A stretch of DNA of 64,000 bases, taken from contig NZ_KB912877.1 in NCBI RefSeq assembly GCF_000383855.1, positions 3,454,282-3,518,281 on the forward strand, read 5' to 3'. The position numbers and the translations under genes were made by a program. The stretch is from Methylobacter marinus A45. Its GTDB lineage: Bacteria; Pseudomonadota; Gammaproteobacteria; Methylococcales; Methylomonadaceae. The notes under the pieces were generated by a model. The model ran no database searches. It had not been told where the DNA came from and was given only the letters and a program-made list of their open reading frames with translations. How positions within the stretch are numbered: the stretch's first letter is position 1; each line of letters opens with the position of its first letter. Positions 46,753-57,666 of the stretch are shown one piece after another.

Positions 46753-48627
46753 ATGCTGACAAAAATTAGAGAAAAAGCGCAAGGTGCTTTTGCATGGGGC
46801 ATTTTGATAATAATTTGCGTGCCTTTTGCTTTATGGGGTATACAAAACTATTTGGGTGCAGGAAAAGAACCTCCGGTTGCTTCCGTAGGCGATAGGGAGT
46901 TTTATCAGCAGGATGTCAATAGGGCATATGAACAATATAGCCAGAATCTTCAAGGAATGAACATTGATGAACAAATGCTGAAGGCACAGGCTTTAGAGAA
47001 GTTGATAAAGGATGAGGTTTTATTGCAGTACGTACACGCGGAAGGCCTTGTTACCACCGATAATAAGGCGCGTGAATTTATCAAATCCCTGGAATATTTC
47101 CAGGTGGACGGTAAGTTCGATGAGAAACAATATAAGGCTTTATTGAATTCACAGAGAATGACATCCGCCGAGTTTGTCAGCAGAATCAAGAATGCATTGA
47201 TGATGGAGCAATTCCAGCGCAGCATTATTGATAGCAGTTTTGCGACTCAATATGACGTGGAAAGCTTTTTTAAAATCCAGAACCAGCAGCGCGATGTTGA
47301 TTATGTGATTGTCCCGGCTCAACAACCGGCCGAGCAGCCTTCGGAAGAAGAGGTAGCGGCTTATTACCAGCAGCATCAAGACTTATATAAAGTGCCTGAG
47401 CAAGTTTCCGTTGAATACGTAGAGTTGTCACTCGACGACATTGCTAAAACCATCGAAGTGACGGATGAAAAGCTAAAAGCGTTCTATGAAGAGCAAAGGG
47501 ATCAGTATACGACTCCGGAACGCAGAAAGATCAGTCATATTCTGTTTGCCATCAATGACAAAACCGATGAAAAAACCGCATTGGAAAAAGCGTTGCAAGC
47601 AAAAAAAGAACTGGCCGACAAGGACTTCAGCACTTTAGCGGCAGAGGTTTCGGACGATAAATTGACAGCCAAAACGGGCGGCGATTTAGGCTTGTTTACT
47701 GCCGGTACCATGGAGAAGGAATTTGAAGAGGCCGCAAGCTCGTTGCAGCTTGGTGAAGTGTCGGAACCGGTCAAATCACCGTACGGCTACCATTTGATTA
47801 AAGTGACCGAATTAGTGCCCGGTGAGGTGAAGTCTTTTGAAGCGGTTAAAGCGGAATTGACCAAGTCTTACCAAAAGGCCCAAGCGGAAAATGCTTTTTA
47901 TGAATCCGGCGAGACGTTAAGCGAAATGAGTTATGAAAACCCTGATAATCTGCAAACGGTAGCGGATGCATTAGGCTTAACCATAAAAAAATCGACATTG
48001 TTTACGAGGGATAATGGCGAAGGCATTGCCGGCGACCCCAAAATACGCAGTGCCGCGTTTTCCGAGGACGTGCAGCAAGGCAATAACAGCACGCCCGTGG
48101 AGTTGGGCGACGACCGGTTAGTGGTATTACGTATGCTGGAACACAAGGTAGCGGCTACGCGTGATCTGAGTGAGGTCAAGCAGGACGTTATAGCGGCTTT
48201 GTTAAGGGATAAAGCCAAGCAACAGGCCACTGAAAAAGCTCAGCAGGTAAAATCCCGTTTACAAGCCGGTGAATCAATTGATGCAGTTGCCGCGGAAAAT
48301 AAGCTTGAAGTCAAAAAAATGACCGGAATCACGCGAGGCGATCGCGAATTGCCCTGGCAGTTGAATCAGGCCATCTTCAAGGCTGCCCACCCCGTTGGCG
48401 GCAAACCAACCATCTTTACCACCGCATTGCCTTCCGATGATCAGGTGGTAGCCAGTCTGTCGAAGGTCAAGGAAGGCGTCATGACCGAAGATGACAAGAA
48501 GCAGCTCGAATTGGCAACCAAGAATATTGCCAGAGCCTTTGGCCAGAATGAGTTCAGTGCGCTCTTGAACAGCTTGCAGGCAGAAGCCGATATTTCGGTA
48601 AAGCCCCAGATCCAGGCTCAAAACTAG
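46753..48627 (+). CDS. ppiD: Periplasmic peptidyl-prolyl isomerase/chaperone PpiD
   Basis: A 624-residue inner-membrane-anchored protein: the N-terminal helix GILIIICVPFALWGIQNY (about 15-33), a SurA-like chaperone part (about 40-175), one parvulin domain with RRKISHILFA and LGLFTAGTMEKEFEEA (about 258-355), and a large C-terminal domain. It assists folding of exported and outer-membrane proteins near the Sec translocon. Its position after hupB is the usual gammaproteobacterial order. A terminator follows. Confidence 0.95.
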   Translation: MLTKIREKAQGAFAWGILIIICVPFALWGIQNYLGAGKEPPVASVGDREFYQQDVNRAYEQYSQNLQGMNIDEQMLKAQALEKLIKDEVLLQYVHAEGLVTTDNKAREFIKSLEYFQVDGKFDEKQYKALLNSQRMTSAEFVSRIKNALMMEQFQRSIIDSSFATQYDVESFFKIQNQQRDVDYVIVPAQQPAEQPSEEEVAAYYQQHQDLYKVPEQVSVEYVELSLDDIAKTIEVTDEKLKAFYEEQRDQYTTPERRKISHILFAINDKTDEKTALEKALQAKKELADKDFSTLAAEVSDDKLTAKTGGDLGLFTAGTMEKEFEEAASSLQLGEVSEPVKSPYGYHLIKVTELVPGEVKSFEAVKAELTKSYQKAQAENAFYESGETLSEMSYENPDNLQTVADALGLTIKKSTLFTRDNGEGIAGDPKIRSAAFSEDVQQGNNSTPVELGDDRLVVLRMLEHKVAATRDLSEVKQDVIAALLRDKAKQQATEKAQQVKSRLQAGESIDAVAAENKLEVKKMTGITRGDRELPWQLNQAIFKAAHPVGGKPTIFTTALPSDDQVVASLSKVKEGVMTEDDKKQLELATKNIARAFGQNEFSALLNSLQAEADISVKPQIQAQN

Positions 48628-48642
48628 GCTTGGTCAGGGAAT

Positions 48643-48671
48643 AAAAAAGGGAGCATAAGCTCCCTTTTTTT
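48643..48671 (+). terminator. Terminator between ppiD and fabI (convergent)
   Basis: GGGAGC-ATAA-GCTCCC (48649-48664) with an A-tract before and a T-tract after; it can serve both strands. Confidence 0.92.
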
Positions 48672-48690
48672 GCGTTGAAAAAATAAATGC

Positions 48691-49473
48691 TTAAGACGCT
48701 ACATAGCCGGCAATGTTGTAGCCGGCGTCCACATAAGTGATTTCACCGGTAATGCCGGAAGCCAGGTCCGAGCACAGGAATGCCGCGGCGTTACCGACTT
48801 CTTCTATCGTTACGTTTTTCTTCAACGGCGAAGCATCGGCTGCCTTGCTAAGCATGGTTTTGAAATCGTTGATACCTGATGCCGCCAGTGTTCTGATCGG
48901 GCCCGCGGAAATCGCGTTTACACGTGTGCCTTCCTCGCCCAAGGCAACGGCCATGTAGCGGACGTTGGCTTCCAGGCTGGCTTTGGCTACGCCCATGACA
49001 TTATAGTTGGGCATAACGCGTGCCGCGCCTAAATAACTCAAGGTTAACAGAGAGCCGTTACGCCCCGCCATCATGGCGCGACCCGCCTTGGCCAGGGCGG
49101 TAAAACTGTACGAACTGATGTCATGGGCAATTTTGAAGTTTTCTCTGGTCGTGGCATTGACGAAGTCGCCATCCAGCGCATCGCGCGGCGCGAAAGCGAC
49201 TGAATGCACGATACAGTCCAAGCCATCCCAGTGTTCGCCCAGCTTGTTAAAAACGTTTTCTATCTGCTCGTCGCTGCTGACATCGCATTCAACGGTAATG
49301 TTGGAATTACATTCAGCCGCCATGGTTTCAACCCGGCTCTGAAGCTTTTCATTTTGAAAAGTAAAAGCCAATTCAGCGCCTTCACGGTGCATGGCCTGAG
49401 CAATGCCCCATGCAATTGAACGGTTGCTGGCTAAACCCACAATCAAGACACGCTTGCCTTGCATAAAACCCAT
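48691..49473 (-). CDS. fabI: Enoyl-ACP reductase (NADH)
   Basis: 260 residues from the ATG at 49473; the ATG at 49479 has the GGAG almost touching it, whereas 49473 has proper spacing and gives the normal [13 protein letters not shown]. The Rossmann motif is [13 protein letters not shown] and the catalytic Y-x6-K reads [20 protein letters not shown] is the substrate loop. It performs the last reduction of each fatty-acid elongation cycle and is the target of triclosan-type inhibitors. Confidence 0.97.
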   Translation of the reverse strand: MGFMQGKRVLIVGLASNRSIAWGIAQAMHREGAELAFTFQNEKLQSRVETMAAECNSNITVECDVSSDEQIENVFNKLGEHWDGLDCIVHSVAFAPRDALDGDFVNATTRENFKIAHDISSYSFTALAKAGRAMMAGRNGSLLTLSYLGAARVMPNYNVMGVAKASLEANVRYMAVALGEEGTRVNAISAGPIRTLAASGINDFKTMLSKAADASPLKKNVTIEEVGNAAAFLCSDLASGITGEITYVDAGYNIAGYVAS

Positions 49474-49709
49474 TATCATCTCCGAATGTTTTTGTTGCTA
49501 CAATAGAGCTTTAATTATTTCTGTTTGTTTATTTCAATCCGCACCAACCTGTAACCGGTCGATGATAACATCCCCCATGAATTGCAGACGGCGGATTTAC
49601 CCCGCCGTGACGAAGGGGTATCGGAAAGGATAGCCTTGCTTACGCAAGACTGTCAAATTTAACAACACCCCTAAAAAAGGGATTTTTTTTCAGGCTGCAA
49701 GGTATTTTG

Positions 49710-51875
49710 ATGTCCAGTCTTTTGTCCATGAAGATGTATGCTGACCAAGCTCGAACGCTAGTTCTGATAGTGCTGGCTATAATATTGGGCGCCTGCGCTG
49801 ATTCGCGGCTCAACAATCCTTATCCGCAAGAAGAGGGCGATCAGGCGGTTTTATATGAATCCTTTTCAGAACGCCCGAAGCATCTGGACCCGGCCGTGGC
49901 ATACAGTTCAAACGAATATGCGTTTATTGCACAGATTTACGAACCGCCGTTTCAATACCATTACCTGAAAAGGCCTTACGAGCTAACGCCGCTGACGGCA
50001 ACCGGCATGCCTGAAATCGAGTACCTGAATGCCAGGGGCGATAAACTGGCTTCAACCGCAAACGACAGCGATATTGCCTACACCGATTATATCATCGAAA
50101 TTCAACCCGGTATCCGCTACCAACCGCATCCGGTTCTGGCGAAAAATGCGCAAGGCGACTATCTCTATCATCATTTGACTGCCGCGCAAATTGATCAGCT
50201 TGGCACCTTGCAGGACCTGCCCGAGTCCGGCTCGCGCGAACTGGTTGCCGAGGACTATGTGTACCAGATCAAGCGTTTGGCGCACCCGAAAATTCAATCA
50301 CCCATTGCCGAAATGATGAAAAACTACATCGTCGGCTTCGATGAATTTTCCAAACAGGTCGCGGATAAGCAGAAATTTGAGATCAAAGACATTCCGATGG
50401 AGGGCGTTACCGCGCTGGACCGGTATCAATACCGCATACGCATTAAAGGCAAATATCCACAGTTTAAGTTCTGGCTGGCCATGCCGTTTTTCGCGCCAAT
50501 GCCATGGGAGGCCGATGTGTTTTATGAACAACCCGGCCTGGACGACAAAAACATTACGCTGGACTGGTATCCGATAGGCACAGGCCCTTATTTTCTGGCC
50601 GAGAACAATCCGAACCGACGCATGATTTTATTGAAAAACCCTTTGTTTCATCTGGAAACCTATCCGTCCGAAGGCGAACCCGGCGATAAGGAAAAAGGCC
50701 TGCTAGCCGATGCCGGCAAACCGCTGCCGTTTATCGATAAAGTCGTCTATATGCTGGAGAAGGAAACGATTCCTTACTGGAACAAATTCCTGCAGGGATA
50801 CTACGATGCCTCCGGCATCGCCTCCGACAATTTCGATCAGGCCATACAGTTCACCGGCAGCGGCGCGGCCACCTTGACCGAGGCCATGAGGGAAAAAGGC
50901 ATCCAACTGGAAACGGCGGTCACGACCTCTATTTTCTATCTCGGCTTCAACATGCTTGATGCCACGGTCGGCGGGGACAGCGAGAAAGCGCGCAAGCTGC
51001 GTCAGGCTATCGCCATCGCCGTCGATTACGAGGAATATATCGCAATTTTTGCGAACGGGCGCGGCGTCGCGGCCCAGGGCCTGATACCACCCGGCATATA
51101 CGGCTATGCTGAAGGCAAGGACGGCGTCAACCCCTATGTTTATGATTGGAAGGACGGCAAGGCACAAAGAAAAAGCATTGAAGTGGCGAGGCGGTTAATG
51201 GCCGAGGCCGGCTATCCGGGCGGTATCGATTCTAAAACCCAGCAGGCCTTGATCCTGTATTTCGATACGACCTCGGTCAGTATCGACGACCGACCGAGAA
51301 TGAACTGGTACCGCAAACAATTCGAGAAGCTGGGCATCAAACTGGTCATTCGCGGCACCGATTACAACCGTTTCCAGCAGAAAATGCGCGCCGGCAATGC
51401 ACAGATTTTTTTCTGGGGCTGGAATGCCGATTATCCCGATCCGGAAAATTTCTTTTTCCTGCTCTACGGGCCCAATGCCAAAGTCGCGCACGGTGGAGAA
51501 AACGCAGGGAATTATCAAAATCCTGAATTCGATCGTCTGTTCGAACAAATGCGCAATATGGAAAATGGCGAGCAGCGCTATGAAATCATTCAGCAACTGC
51601 AGGAACTGGTGCGCCGCGATGCGCCGTGGGTGTTCGGCTTTCATCCCAAGAGTTTTTCGCTATATCATGGCTGGTATAAAAACCTGAAACCCAACTTAAT
51701 GGCCAATAATCAGCTTAAATACACACGCATCGATACGACGGCAAGGGCCGAGAAAAGAGCCGCGTGGAACAAACCCGTGTTCTGGCCCTTGCTGCTGGCA
51801 ATTGTCGTGTTTATGCTGCTGTTAATTCCGGCGGTCCTCGCTTATCGTCGGCGTGTTAGGGAAACGATTCAATGA
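49710..51875 (+). CDS. Peptide/nickel-type ABC transporter substrate-binding lipoprotein
   Basis: About 721 residues from ATG 49710 (AAGG 7 nt upstream). A lipobox LGAC follows the signal sequence. The body is family 5 (SBP_bac_5): LDPAVAYSSNEY, DWYPIGTGPYFL, IFFWGWNADYPDP. At about 720 residues it is some 200 longer than DppA/OppA, and it ends with an unusual transmembrane segment (FWPLLLAIVVFMLLLIPAVLAY) plus a basic tail, so it may be anchored at both ends. It is the first of a four-gene operon with two permeases and a double ATPase, closest in layout to the Yej/Opp type. The ligand is unknown. Confidence 0.88.
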   Translation: MSSLLSMKMYADQARTLVLIVLAIILGACADSRLNNPYPQEEGDQAVLYESFSERPKHLDPAVAYSSNEYAFIAQIYEPPFQYHYLKRPYELTPLTATGMPEIEYLNARGDKLASTANDSDIAYTDYIIEIQPGIRYQPHPVLAKNAQGDYLYHHLTAAQIDQLGTLQDLPESGSRELVAEDYVYQIKRLAHPKIQSPIAEMMKNYIVGFDEFSKQVADKQKFEIKDIPMEGVTALDRYQYRIRIKGKYPQFKFWLAMPFFAPMPWEADVFYEQPGLDDKNITLDWYPIGTGPYFLAENNPNRRMILLKNPLFHLETYPSEGEPGDKEKGLLADAGKPLPFIDKVVYMLEKETIPYWNKFLQGYYDASGIASDNFDQAIQFTGSGAATLTEAMREKGIQLETAVTTSIFYLGFNMLDATVGGDSEKARKLRQAIAIAVDYEEYIAIFANGRGVAAQGLIPPGIYGYAEGKDGVNPYVYDWKDGKAQRKSIEVARRLMAEAGYPGGIDSKTQQALILYFDTTSVSIDDRPRMNWYRKQFEKLGIKLVIRGTDYNRFQQKMRAGNAQIFFWGWNADYPDPENFFFLLYGPNAKVAHGGENAGNYQNPEFDRLFEQMRNMENGEQRYEIIQQLQELVRRDAPWVFGFHPKSFSLYHGWYKNLKPNLMANNQLKYTRIDTTARAEKRAAWNKPVFWPLLLAIVVFMLLLIPAVLAYRRRVRETIQ

Positions 51876-52852
51876 TCCAATACATCATCCGTCGAGTGTT
51901 ATATGCCTTTCCATTGCTGATGGGCGTCAATATCCTGACCTTTGTGCTGTTTTTTATCGTCAACAGCCCTGACGACATGGCCCGCATGCAGTTAGGGCAA
52001 AAGCACGTGACCGAACAGGCCGTGGAAAACTGGAAACAACAGCGCGGCTATGACCTGCCGCTGTTATGGAACAGCAAGGCCGAGGGCAAGGAAAAACTAA
52101 CCCAAACCATCTTTTATCAGAAGTCGGCCGGCTTGTTCCTGTTTCGCTTCGGCATATCCGACAGCGACAGAAGAAACATAGCGGCCGATATCCAGCAACG
52201 CATGTGGCCAAGTCTGGCCGTCGCGCTGCCGACGCTGATCGTCGGTTTACTGGTCAATATCACGTTCGCCCTGATCATGGTGCTGTTCCGCAATAGTTAC
52301 CTGGAGCATGCCGGCGTCGTGCTGTGCGTGATCCTGATGTCGGTTTCGTCATTGTTCTATATTATCGGCGGCCAGTTTTTAATCGGTAAATTGCTGAGGC
52401 TGGTGCCGATCTCCGGTTACGAAGGCGGCTTTTCGGCGCTGAAGTTCCTGATCCTGCCGGTATTGATCGGCGTCTTTTCCGCTATTGGCGCCAACGTGCG
52501 TTGGTACCGAACCCTGTTTCTGGAAGAAGTCGAAAAAGATTACGTGCGCACCGCGCGCGCCAAAGGCCTAAGTGAAACCCGAACCCTGTTCCGGCATGTG
52601 CTGAAAAATGCCATGTTGCCGATTTTGACAGGTGTTGTGGTGGTGTTGCCCACGCTGTTCATGGGCAGTCTGATCATGGAATCGTTTTTCAGTATTCCAG
52701 GCCTGGGCAGTTACACGATCGATGCGATTAACAGCCAGGATTTCGCGATTGTGCGCGCCATGGTGTTCCTGGGCTCGGTCCTGTATGTGATCGGTCTGCT
52801 GTTGACCGATATTTCCTATACCCTCGTTGACCCCAGAGTAAGGTTATCCTGA
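51872..52852 (+). CDS. Oligopeptide-type ABC transporter permease (DppB/YejB-like)
   Basis: A 326-residue membrane protein with six predicted helices. The N-terminal IIRRVLYAFPLLMGVNILTF and the EAA loop GLSETRTLFRHVLKNAMLP are typical of BPD_transp_1 permeases of the DppB class. It overlaps the binding-protein stop by 4 nt and the next permease by 1 nt. It works with the 447-residue partner to form the translocation path. Confidence 0.93.
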   Translation: MIQYIIRRVLYAFPLLMGVNILTFVLFFIVNSPDDMARMQLGQKHVTEQAVENWKQQRGYDLPLLWNSKAEGKEKLTQTIFYQKSAGLFLFRFGISDSDRRNIAADIQQRMWPSLAVALPTLIVGLLVNITFALIMVLFRNSYLEHAGVVLCVILMSVSSLFYIIGGQFLIGKLLRLVPISGYEGGFSALKFLILPVLIGVFSAIGANVRWYRTLFLEEVEKDYVRTARAKGLSETRTLFRHVLKNAMLPILTGVVVVLPTLFMGSLIMESFFSIPGLGSYTIDAINSQDFAIVRAMVFLGSVLYVIGLLLTDISYTLVDPRVRLS

Positions 52853-54195
52853 TGATCATATTATGGACCGATGCGCTGATATTCCTGCTGATTGCGGTAA
52901 TGCTCTTGCTTGGATTTTATCTGCGCGGCAAGGAATACATTAAACGGCCGATGCAACAGATAGCCCGCAGCAAGACCGGCATGATGTCGCTGACCGTGCT
53001 GATTTTCTTTGTCGTGGTCGGTCTGCTGGACTCGATACATTTCAAACCGCCGGAAGGCCACGGCAATGAAATCATCAGCGCGCTCGACTACTGGGCCACG
53101 CCGTTGCGCGAACACAGCGAGAAAACCTATTCGGCGCCTTTCGCCGTTTATCTGTACAGCAAGGAAATGATGACCTTGCCGGACGGCACCGAACAATGGG
53201 GCTATCCGCGCCTGCAATTCGGCGGCGCGCATCTGGCCGATCCCGAAACCGAACACCTGCCGGATATTCTGGAGAAAGCCTTTTATGGCTGGCTCCAGGG
53301 CGCAGGGCTGGTCGTGTTCTTCATGGTTCTGCTGGTCAGCCTGTTGAGAGAGCCGCATAAGCGCTTCATCGTGAGTCCAACGGCCAAGGCGGTCTGGGCG
53401 GTGGTATTCCTGGTCGTCTCGGTCAATTACATGCTGGTCTATTTGTCGGCTTATTATCACGTGTTCGGCACCGACAAGGTCGGCGAGGACGTGTTTTATC
53501 AGGCTATAAAAAGCATACGCACGGGACTCGTGATCGGCACGCTGACGACACTGGTCATGCTGCCCATGGCCCTCGTGTTCGGCATTATGGCCGGCTTTTT
53601 CCGCGGCTGGGTCGATGATGTCATCCAATATGTTTACACGACGCTGAATTCCATCCCCAGCGTATTGTTGATAGCCGCCTCCATCCTCATGGTGCAGGTG
53701 TACATGGCCGCGCACGAGGAAAAATTTACCAGCGTGATCGTGCGGGCCGACATGCGCTTGTTGTTTCTTTGCCTGATCCTGGGCGTGACCAGCTGGACCG
53801 GCTTGTGCCGGCTGCTGCGGGCCGAAACGCTCAAACTGCGTGAAATGGAATACGTGCAGGCGGCTCAGGCGATGGGGGTCCGGCGCCGCGTGATTTTGCT
53901 GCGCCATATCCTGCCCAATGTCATGCACATCGTGTTGATATCGGTGGTGCTGGATTTCAGCTCGCTGGTGCTGGCCGAGGCGGTATTGTCCTATATCAAT
54001 ATCGGCGTCGACCCCACGACCTACAGCTGGGGCAACATGATCAACGGCGCACGGCTGGAAATGGCGCGCGAGCCCGTGGTCTGGTGGTCCCTGACCGCCT
54101 CATTCATTTTTATGTTCGCGCTGGTGCTGGCCGCGAACCTGTTTGCCGATACGGTGCGCGATGCGTTTGATCCACGGCGAGGCGCCTATGAATAA
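52852..54195 (+). CDS. Oligopeptide-type ABC transporter permease (DppC/YejE-like)
   Basis: A 447-residue protein, longer than DppC (about 300) because of an N-terminal extension and a periplasmic loop (about residues 60-190). The inner-membrane core contains EAA-loop residues AAQAMGVRRRVILLRHILPN. The stop of the first permease and the start of this one share one base. The ATP-binding gene starts within its last codons, so the whole operon is translationally coupled. Confidence 0.92.
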   Translation: MIILWTDALIFLLIAVMLLLGFYLRGKEYIKRPMQQIARSKTGMMSLTVLIFFVVVGLLDSIHFKPPEGHGNEIISALDYWATPLREHSEKTYSAPFAVYLYSKEMMTLPDGTEQWGYPRLQFGGAHLADPETEHLPDILEKAFYGWLQGAGLVVFFMVLLVSLLREPHKRFIVSPTAKAVWAVVFLVVSVNYMLVYLSAYYHVFGTDKVGEDVFYQAIKSIRTGLVIGTLTTLVMLPMALVFGIMAGFFRGWVDDVIQYVYTTLNSIPSVLLIAASILMVQVYMAAHEEKFTSVIVRADMRLLFLCLILGVTSWTGLCRLLRAETLKLREMEYVQAAQAMGVRRRVILLRHILPNVMHIVLISVVLDFSSLVLAEAVLSYINIGVDPTTYSWGNMINGARLEMAREPVVWWSLTASFIFMFALVLAANLFADTVRDAFDPRRGAYE

Positions 54196-55831
54196 TCCCA
54201 TCCTGTCCGTAGCGCACCTCAGCGTCAGCTTCAATCACGGCAACAAGGTCGTCGACGACATCAGCTTTGACGTCTATCCGGGCGAAACCTTTGCCTTGGT
54301 CGGCGAATCGGGTTCCGGCAAGTCGATCACGGCCTTGTCCGTATTAAGGCTGTTGCCGCCCAATGCCCGCATTCAGGCTCGTGCGATCAGCCTGCAGGGC
54401 GATAATCTGCTGCGCCGGTCCGAATACGAGCTGTGCCGGATCCGCGGCCGGCGCATCGGCCTGATATTCCAGGACCCGATGTCATCGCTGAACCCGGTCA
54501 TGACCATCGGCGACCAGATCGAGGAAGTCATCAAGCTGCATTTTGACCCGCCGCAACAGGCGCTCAAACGACGCGTGCTGGAATTGTTGCGGCAGGTGGA
54601 GATTCCGTTGCCGGAGCAGCGTATCAACGATTATCCGCATCAACTGTCCGGCGGCCAGCGCCAGCGCGTCATGATCGCGATCGCGCTGGCCGGCGAGCCC
54701 GATTTGCTGATTGCCGATGAGCCGACCACGTCGCTGGACGTGACCATTCAGGCGCAAATATTGGCCTTGCTGAAAACCCTGCAGCAGCAGACCGGCATGG
54801 CCCTGTGGCTGATCAGTCATGATCTGGCCCTGGTGTCCAATTTGGCCGATCGCGTGGCGGTCATGCAGCAGGGTAAAATCGTCGAAACCGGGCATTGCGA
54901 TGAATTTTTCCGTCATCCCCAGCATCCGTACACGCAAAAACTGCTCGATGCCTTGCCCTCCATGCAGAGCTGCTTGACGCACAGGCGGCAGGAAACGCCG
55001 CCGCTGTTGCAGGTTGAAGATTTTAAAGTCTATTACCCGATCAGAAAGGGCATTTTCAAACGCGTCGTCGATCATGTGCGGGCAGTCGACGGCGTCAGCT
55101 TCATCATCCAGCAGGGCAAGACCCTGGCCCTGGTCGGCGAATCCGGTTGCGGCAAGACCACGCTGGGCAAAGGCCTGTTGAACCTGATACCGGGCACTGC
55201 GGGACGGGTAACATTAGACGGCGTGGCGCTCGATACCATACAGGGCGAGGCGCTGCGGCAAAAACGCGCGGACATGCAGATCGTGTTTCAGGACCCTTTT
55301 TCCTCGATGAACCCGAGGATGCTGGTCGGTGATATCGTCGCCGAAGGCATCCAGGCGCTGCATCCAGGCGTCAGCTCGGTTAACAGGCAGGAGCGAGTCA
55401 GGCAGTTGCTCCAGCAGGTCGGTCTGCCCGAAGATGCCGCGCAACGCTACCCGCATGAATTCTCGGGCGGCCAGCGCCAGCGCATCTGCATCGCCAGGGC
55501 ATTGGCTGTCGATCCGAAACTGATCGTTTGTGATGAACCGACCAGTGCCCTGGATGTATCGGTACAGGCGCAGATTATCGAACTGCTGAAATCGCTGCAG
55601 CAGGAAAAAGGCGTCAGTTACCTGTTCATTACGCACGACCTGGCCGTGGTGGCCGAAATAGCCGATGAAGTCGCGGTTATGCATAAAGGCAGGATCGTCG
55701 AGTACGGCAGCGTGGCACAGGTGCTGTCCGAGCCCCGGCAGGCTTACACGAAAAAACTGCTAGGGGCGGTGCCGGTGCTGAGGACGGAAAACAAGCCCTT
55801 TGCAGACCAGGGCAAGGAAGCTGTTTTGTAG
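54188..55831 (+). CDS. Duplicated ABC ATPase for peptide uptake (YejF/GsiA-like)
   Basis: About 547 residues from ATG 54188, which overlaps the permease gene by 8 nt (an in-frame start at 54143 would lie further inside it). Two complete NBDs are fused: Walker A GESGSGKS and GESGCGKT, signatures LSGGQRQR and FSGGQRQR, Walker B LLIADEP and LIVCDEP. One subunit thus supplies both ATP sites, as in YejF. A C-terminal oligopeptide-type extension is truncated. The operon end is followed by 354 bp without a gene. Confidence 0.93.
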   Translation: MNNPILSVAHLSVSFNHGNKVVDDISFDVYPGETFALVGESGSGKSITALSVLRLLPPNARIQARAISLQGDNLLRRSEYELCRIRGRRIGLIFQDPMSSLNPVMTIGDQIEEVIKLHFDPPQQALKRRVLELLRQVEIPLPEQRINDYPHQLSGGQRQRVMIAIALAGEPDLLIADEPTTSLDVTIQAQILALLKTLQQQTGMALWLISHDLALVSNLADRVAVMQQGKIVETGHCDEFFRHPQHPYTQKLLDALPSMQSCLTHRRQETPPLLQVEDFKVYYPIRKGIFKRVVDHVRAVDGVSFIIQQGKTLALVGESGCGKTTLGKGLLNLIPGTAGRVTLDGVALDTIQGEALRQKRADMQIVFQDPFSSMNPRMLVGDIVAEGIQALHPGVSSVNRQERVRQLLQQVGLPEDAAQRYPHEFSGGQRQRICIARALAVDPKLIVCDEPTSALDVSVQAQIIELLKSLQQEKGVSYLFITHDLAVVAEIADEVAVMHKGRIVEYGSVAQVLSEPRQAYTKKLLGAVPVLRTENKPFADQGKEAVL

Positions 55832-56185
55832 CGTCGCCGTTGATATCGAAGCTTCCTGTCGCGGCTGCCCCATGATGCGACCGGGGAGCTTCATCAATTT
55901 GGTATATGCCAGTTTAATCAGGCCGTTTTATTGACAAACGCCAAACTTGTGCCAAATTTATCTATTTAGTTGAGTCGGTATTATCGCTGGTTACATAACA
56001 AATTCTACCGCTAAGGCTATCTGGTATTTAACGTTTATGACTGGCTTCGCTCATTGATAATCCCCGTCCATTTGTTGTGAACAGACGGGTGAAAAATCTT
56101 AAAACCAGCCCAAATCGCCTGCCTGCTGAATACCGGATCGATTGATAAAGTAGTCCTAATTATTTCCTACCTGAAACCACTCTCA
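55832..56185. other. Intergenic region before mreB-like gene
   Basis: 354 bp without a recognised gene or repeat. TTGACA at 55931-55936 is a -35 candidate, but no matching -10 is found at normal spacing. Confidence 0.5.
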
Positions 56186-57259
56186 ATGCTATTTAAAAAA
56201 ATTCGCGGAATCTTTTCTAACGACCTGTCCATTGACCTTGGAACCGCCAATACCTTAATTCATATTCCGGGACAAGGCATCGTTCTCAACGAGCCTTCGA
56301 TTGTCGCCTTCAAGGAAGACAAGGTTCGCGGCACTAAGTCGATATCAGCCATCGGTGCCGATGCCAAACGCATTGTTGGCCGGACGCCCGGCAACATGAC
56401 TATCGTTCGCCCCCTGAAAAACGGCGTGATCTCCGACTTTGCGGTCACCCAGCGCATGCTGCGTTTTTTTATCGAAAAAGTACATAAAAATAAATTTTTG
56501 CGCTCGAGTCCGCGTATTTCGATCTGCGTACCTTCCGGCTCGACCCAGGTCGAGCGCCGGGCGATCCGCAAATCCGCCGCCATGGCCGGCGCGCGGGAAG
56601 TGTTTTTGATTGAGGAGGCGATGTCCGCCGCGATCGGCGCGGGGCTTCCTGTCCACGAAACGTGCGGCTCGATGGTGCTCGATATTGGCGCCGGCACATC
56701 CGAAGTCGCGGTGGTTTCGATTAACGGCATTGTCTATTCGTCATCGATACGGGTTGGCGGCGACCGTTTCGATGAGGCGATCATCAACTATGTACGCCGT
56801 AACTATGGCGCGCTAATCGGCGAACCGACCGCCGAAAAAATCAAGATGGAAATCGGCACGGCATACCCCGATAGCAAGGCCAGGGAAATTGAAGTGACAG
56901 GTCACAATCTGGCCAAGGGCGTGCCGCACAATTTCGTGCTGAACAGTAATGAAATTCTCGAAGCGTTACAGGAACCGCTATCCGCTATTGTCTACATCGT
57001 GAAAACCGCGCTTGAGCAAACGCCGCCCGAACTGGGCGCGGATGTCACAAACCATGGCATCTATCTGACCGGGGGTGGCGCGCTGCTGAAGGCTATTGAC
57101 CGATTGATTGCCGAAGAAACCGGTTTGCCTGTTTTTATCGCCGATAATCCGCTGACCTGCGCTGCCCGCGGCGGCGCCAGGGTGCTGGAAATGACGGACA
57201 GGAAAGGCGCTTCCGCTTTTTCTCTGTGCACGACAGCGATACCGGCTTTGATCAGATAG
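56186..57259 (+). CDS. mreB: Rod shape-determining protein MreB (stand-alone copy)
   Basis: A 357-residue actin-fold ATPase: [22 protein letters not shown] (phosphate 1), [14 protein letters not shown] (phosphate 2) and [20 protein letters not shown] (adenosine motif). An amphipathic N-terminus ([10 protein letters not shown]) fits membrane binding. The protein directs cell-wall elongation. mreC and mreD do not follow, so it is a second MreB or a relocated copy. The C-terminus carries about 10 extra residues ([16 protein letters not shown]) compared with E. coli MreB. No Shine-Dalgarno is clear before the ATG. Confidence 0.93.
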   Translation: MLFKKIRGIFSNDLSIDLGTANTLIHIPGQGIVLNEPSIVAFKEDKVRGTKSISAIGADAKRIVGRTPGNMTIVRPLKNGVISDFAVTQRMLRFFIEKVHKNKFLRSSPRISICVPSGSTQVERRAIRKSAAMAGAREVFLIEEAMSAAIGAGLPVHETCGSMVLDIGAGTSEVAVVSINGIVYSSSIRVGGDRFDEAIINYVRRNYGALIGEPTAEKIKMEIGTAYPDSKAREIEVTGHNLAKGVPHNFVLNSNEILEALQEPLSAIVYIVKTALEQTPPELGADVTNHGIYLTGGGALLKAIDRLIAEETGLPVFIADNPLTCAARGGARVLEMTDRKGASAFSLCTTAIPALIR

Positions 57260-57666
57260 CCCCGCCATTCGACTTCATGATCGCTTGACTGACTCGCGTG
57301 AACAAGCACGCACAGAGCTGATATGCGAAGGCCGCGCCCGCTCTTTCAGCGGGCGCTGGTGATTTAACAGCCAGCCGCGGCAGGAAAAGTTGGCGCCGAA
57401 GCGGTATCAACTCATTGAGTGATTCGGACAAGCCCCTGCATTGGGCATGATTTAACAGATTCGCTGATCGCTTAGGCCCCAGACCTACGATATGACTGTC
57501 CGTTTCGGGCTTCTTTAGCTTTGCTTGAAAAAACGCAAAGGACGATTGCAGCGATTAAGCTATTGCTGGCCATGCCGCTGAGCGAATGGACCAAGGATTT
57601 AAAATTAACTTAAGTTAGCGAATGCTAGCCTTTGATAAAACAGACAAAAATGGACCAGAGGACATT
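57260..57666. other. Intergenic region, no gene recognised
   Basis: 407 bp between mreB and the small gene at 57667; no RNA, repeat or supported ORF is visible. Confidence 0.5.

Noticed and set aside
52861-53928. 355-residue ORF on the minus strand
   Set aside because: Antisense to the second permease gene; His/Gln-rich shadow of membrane-protein codons.
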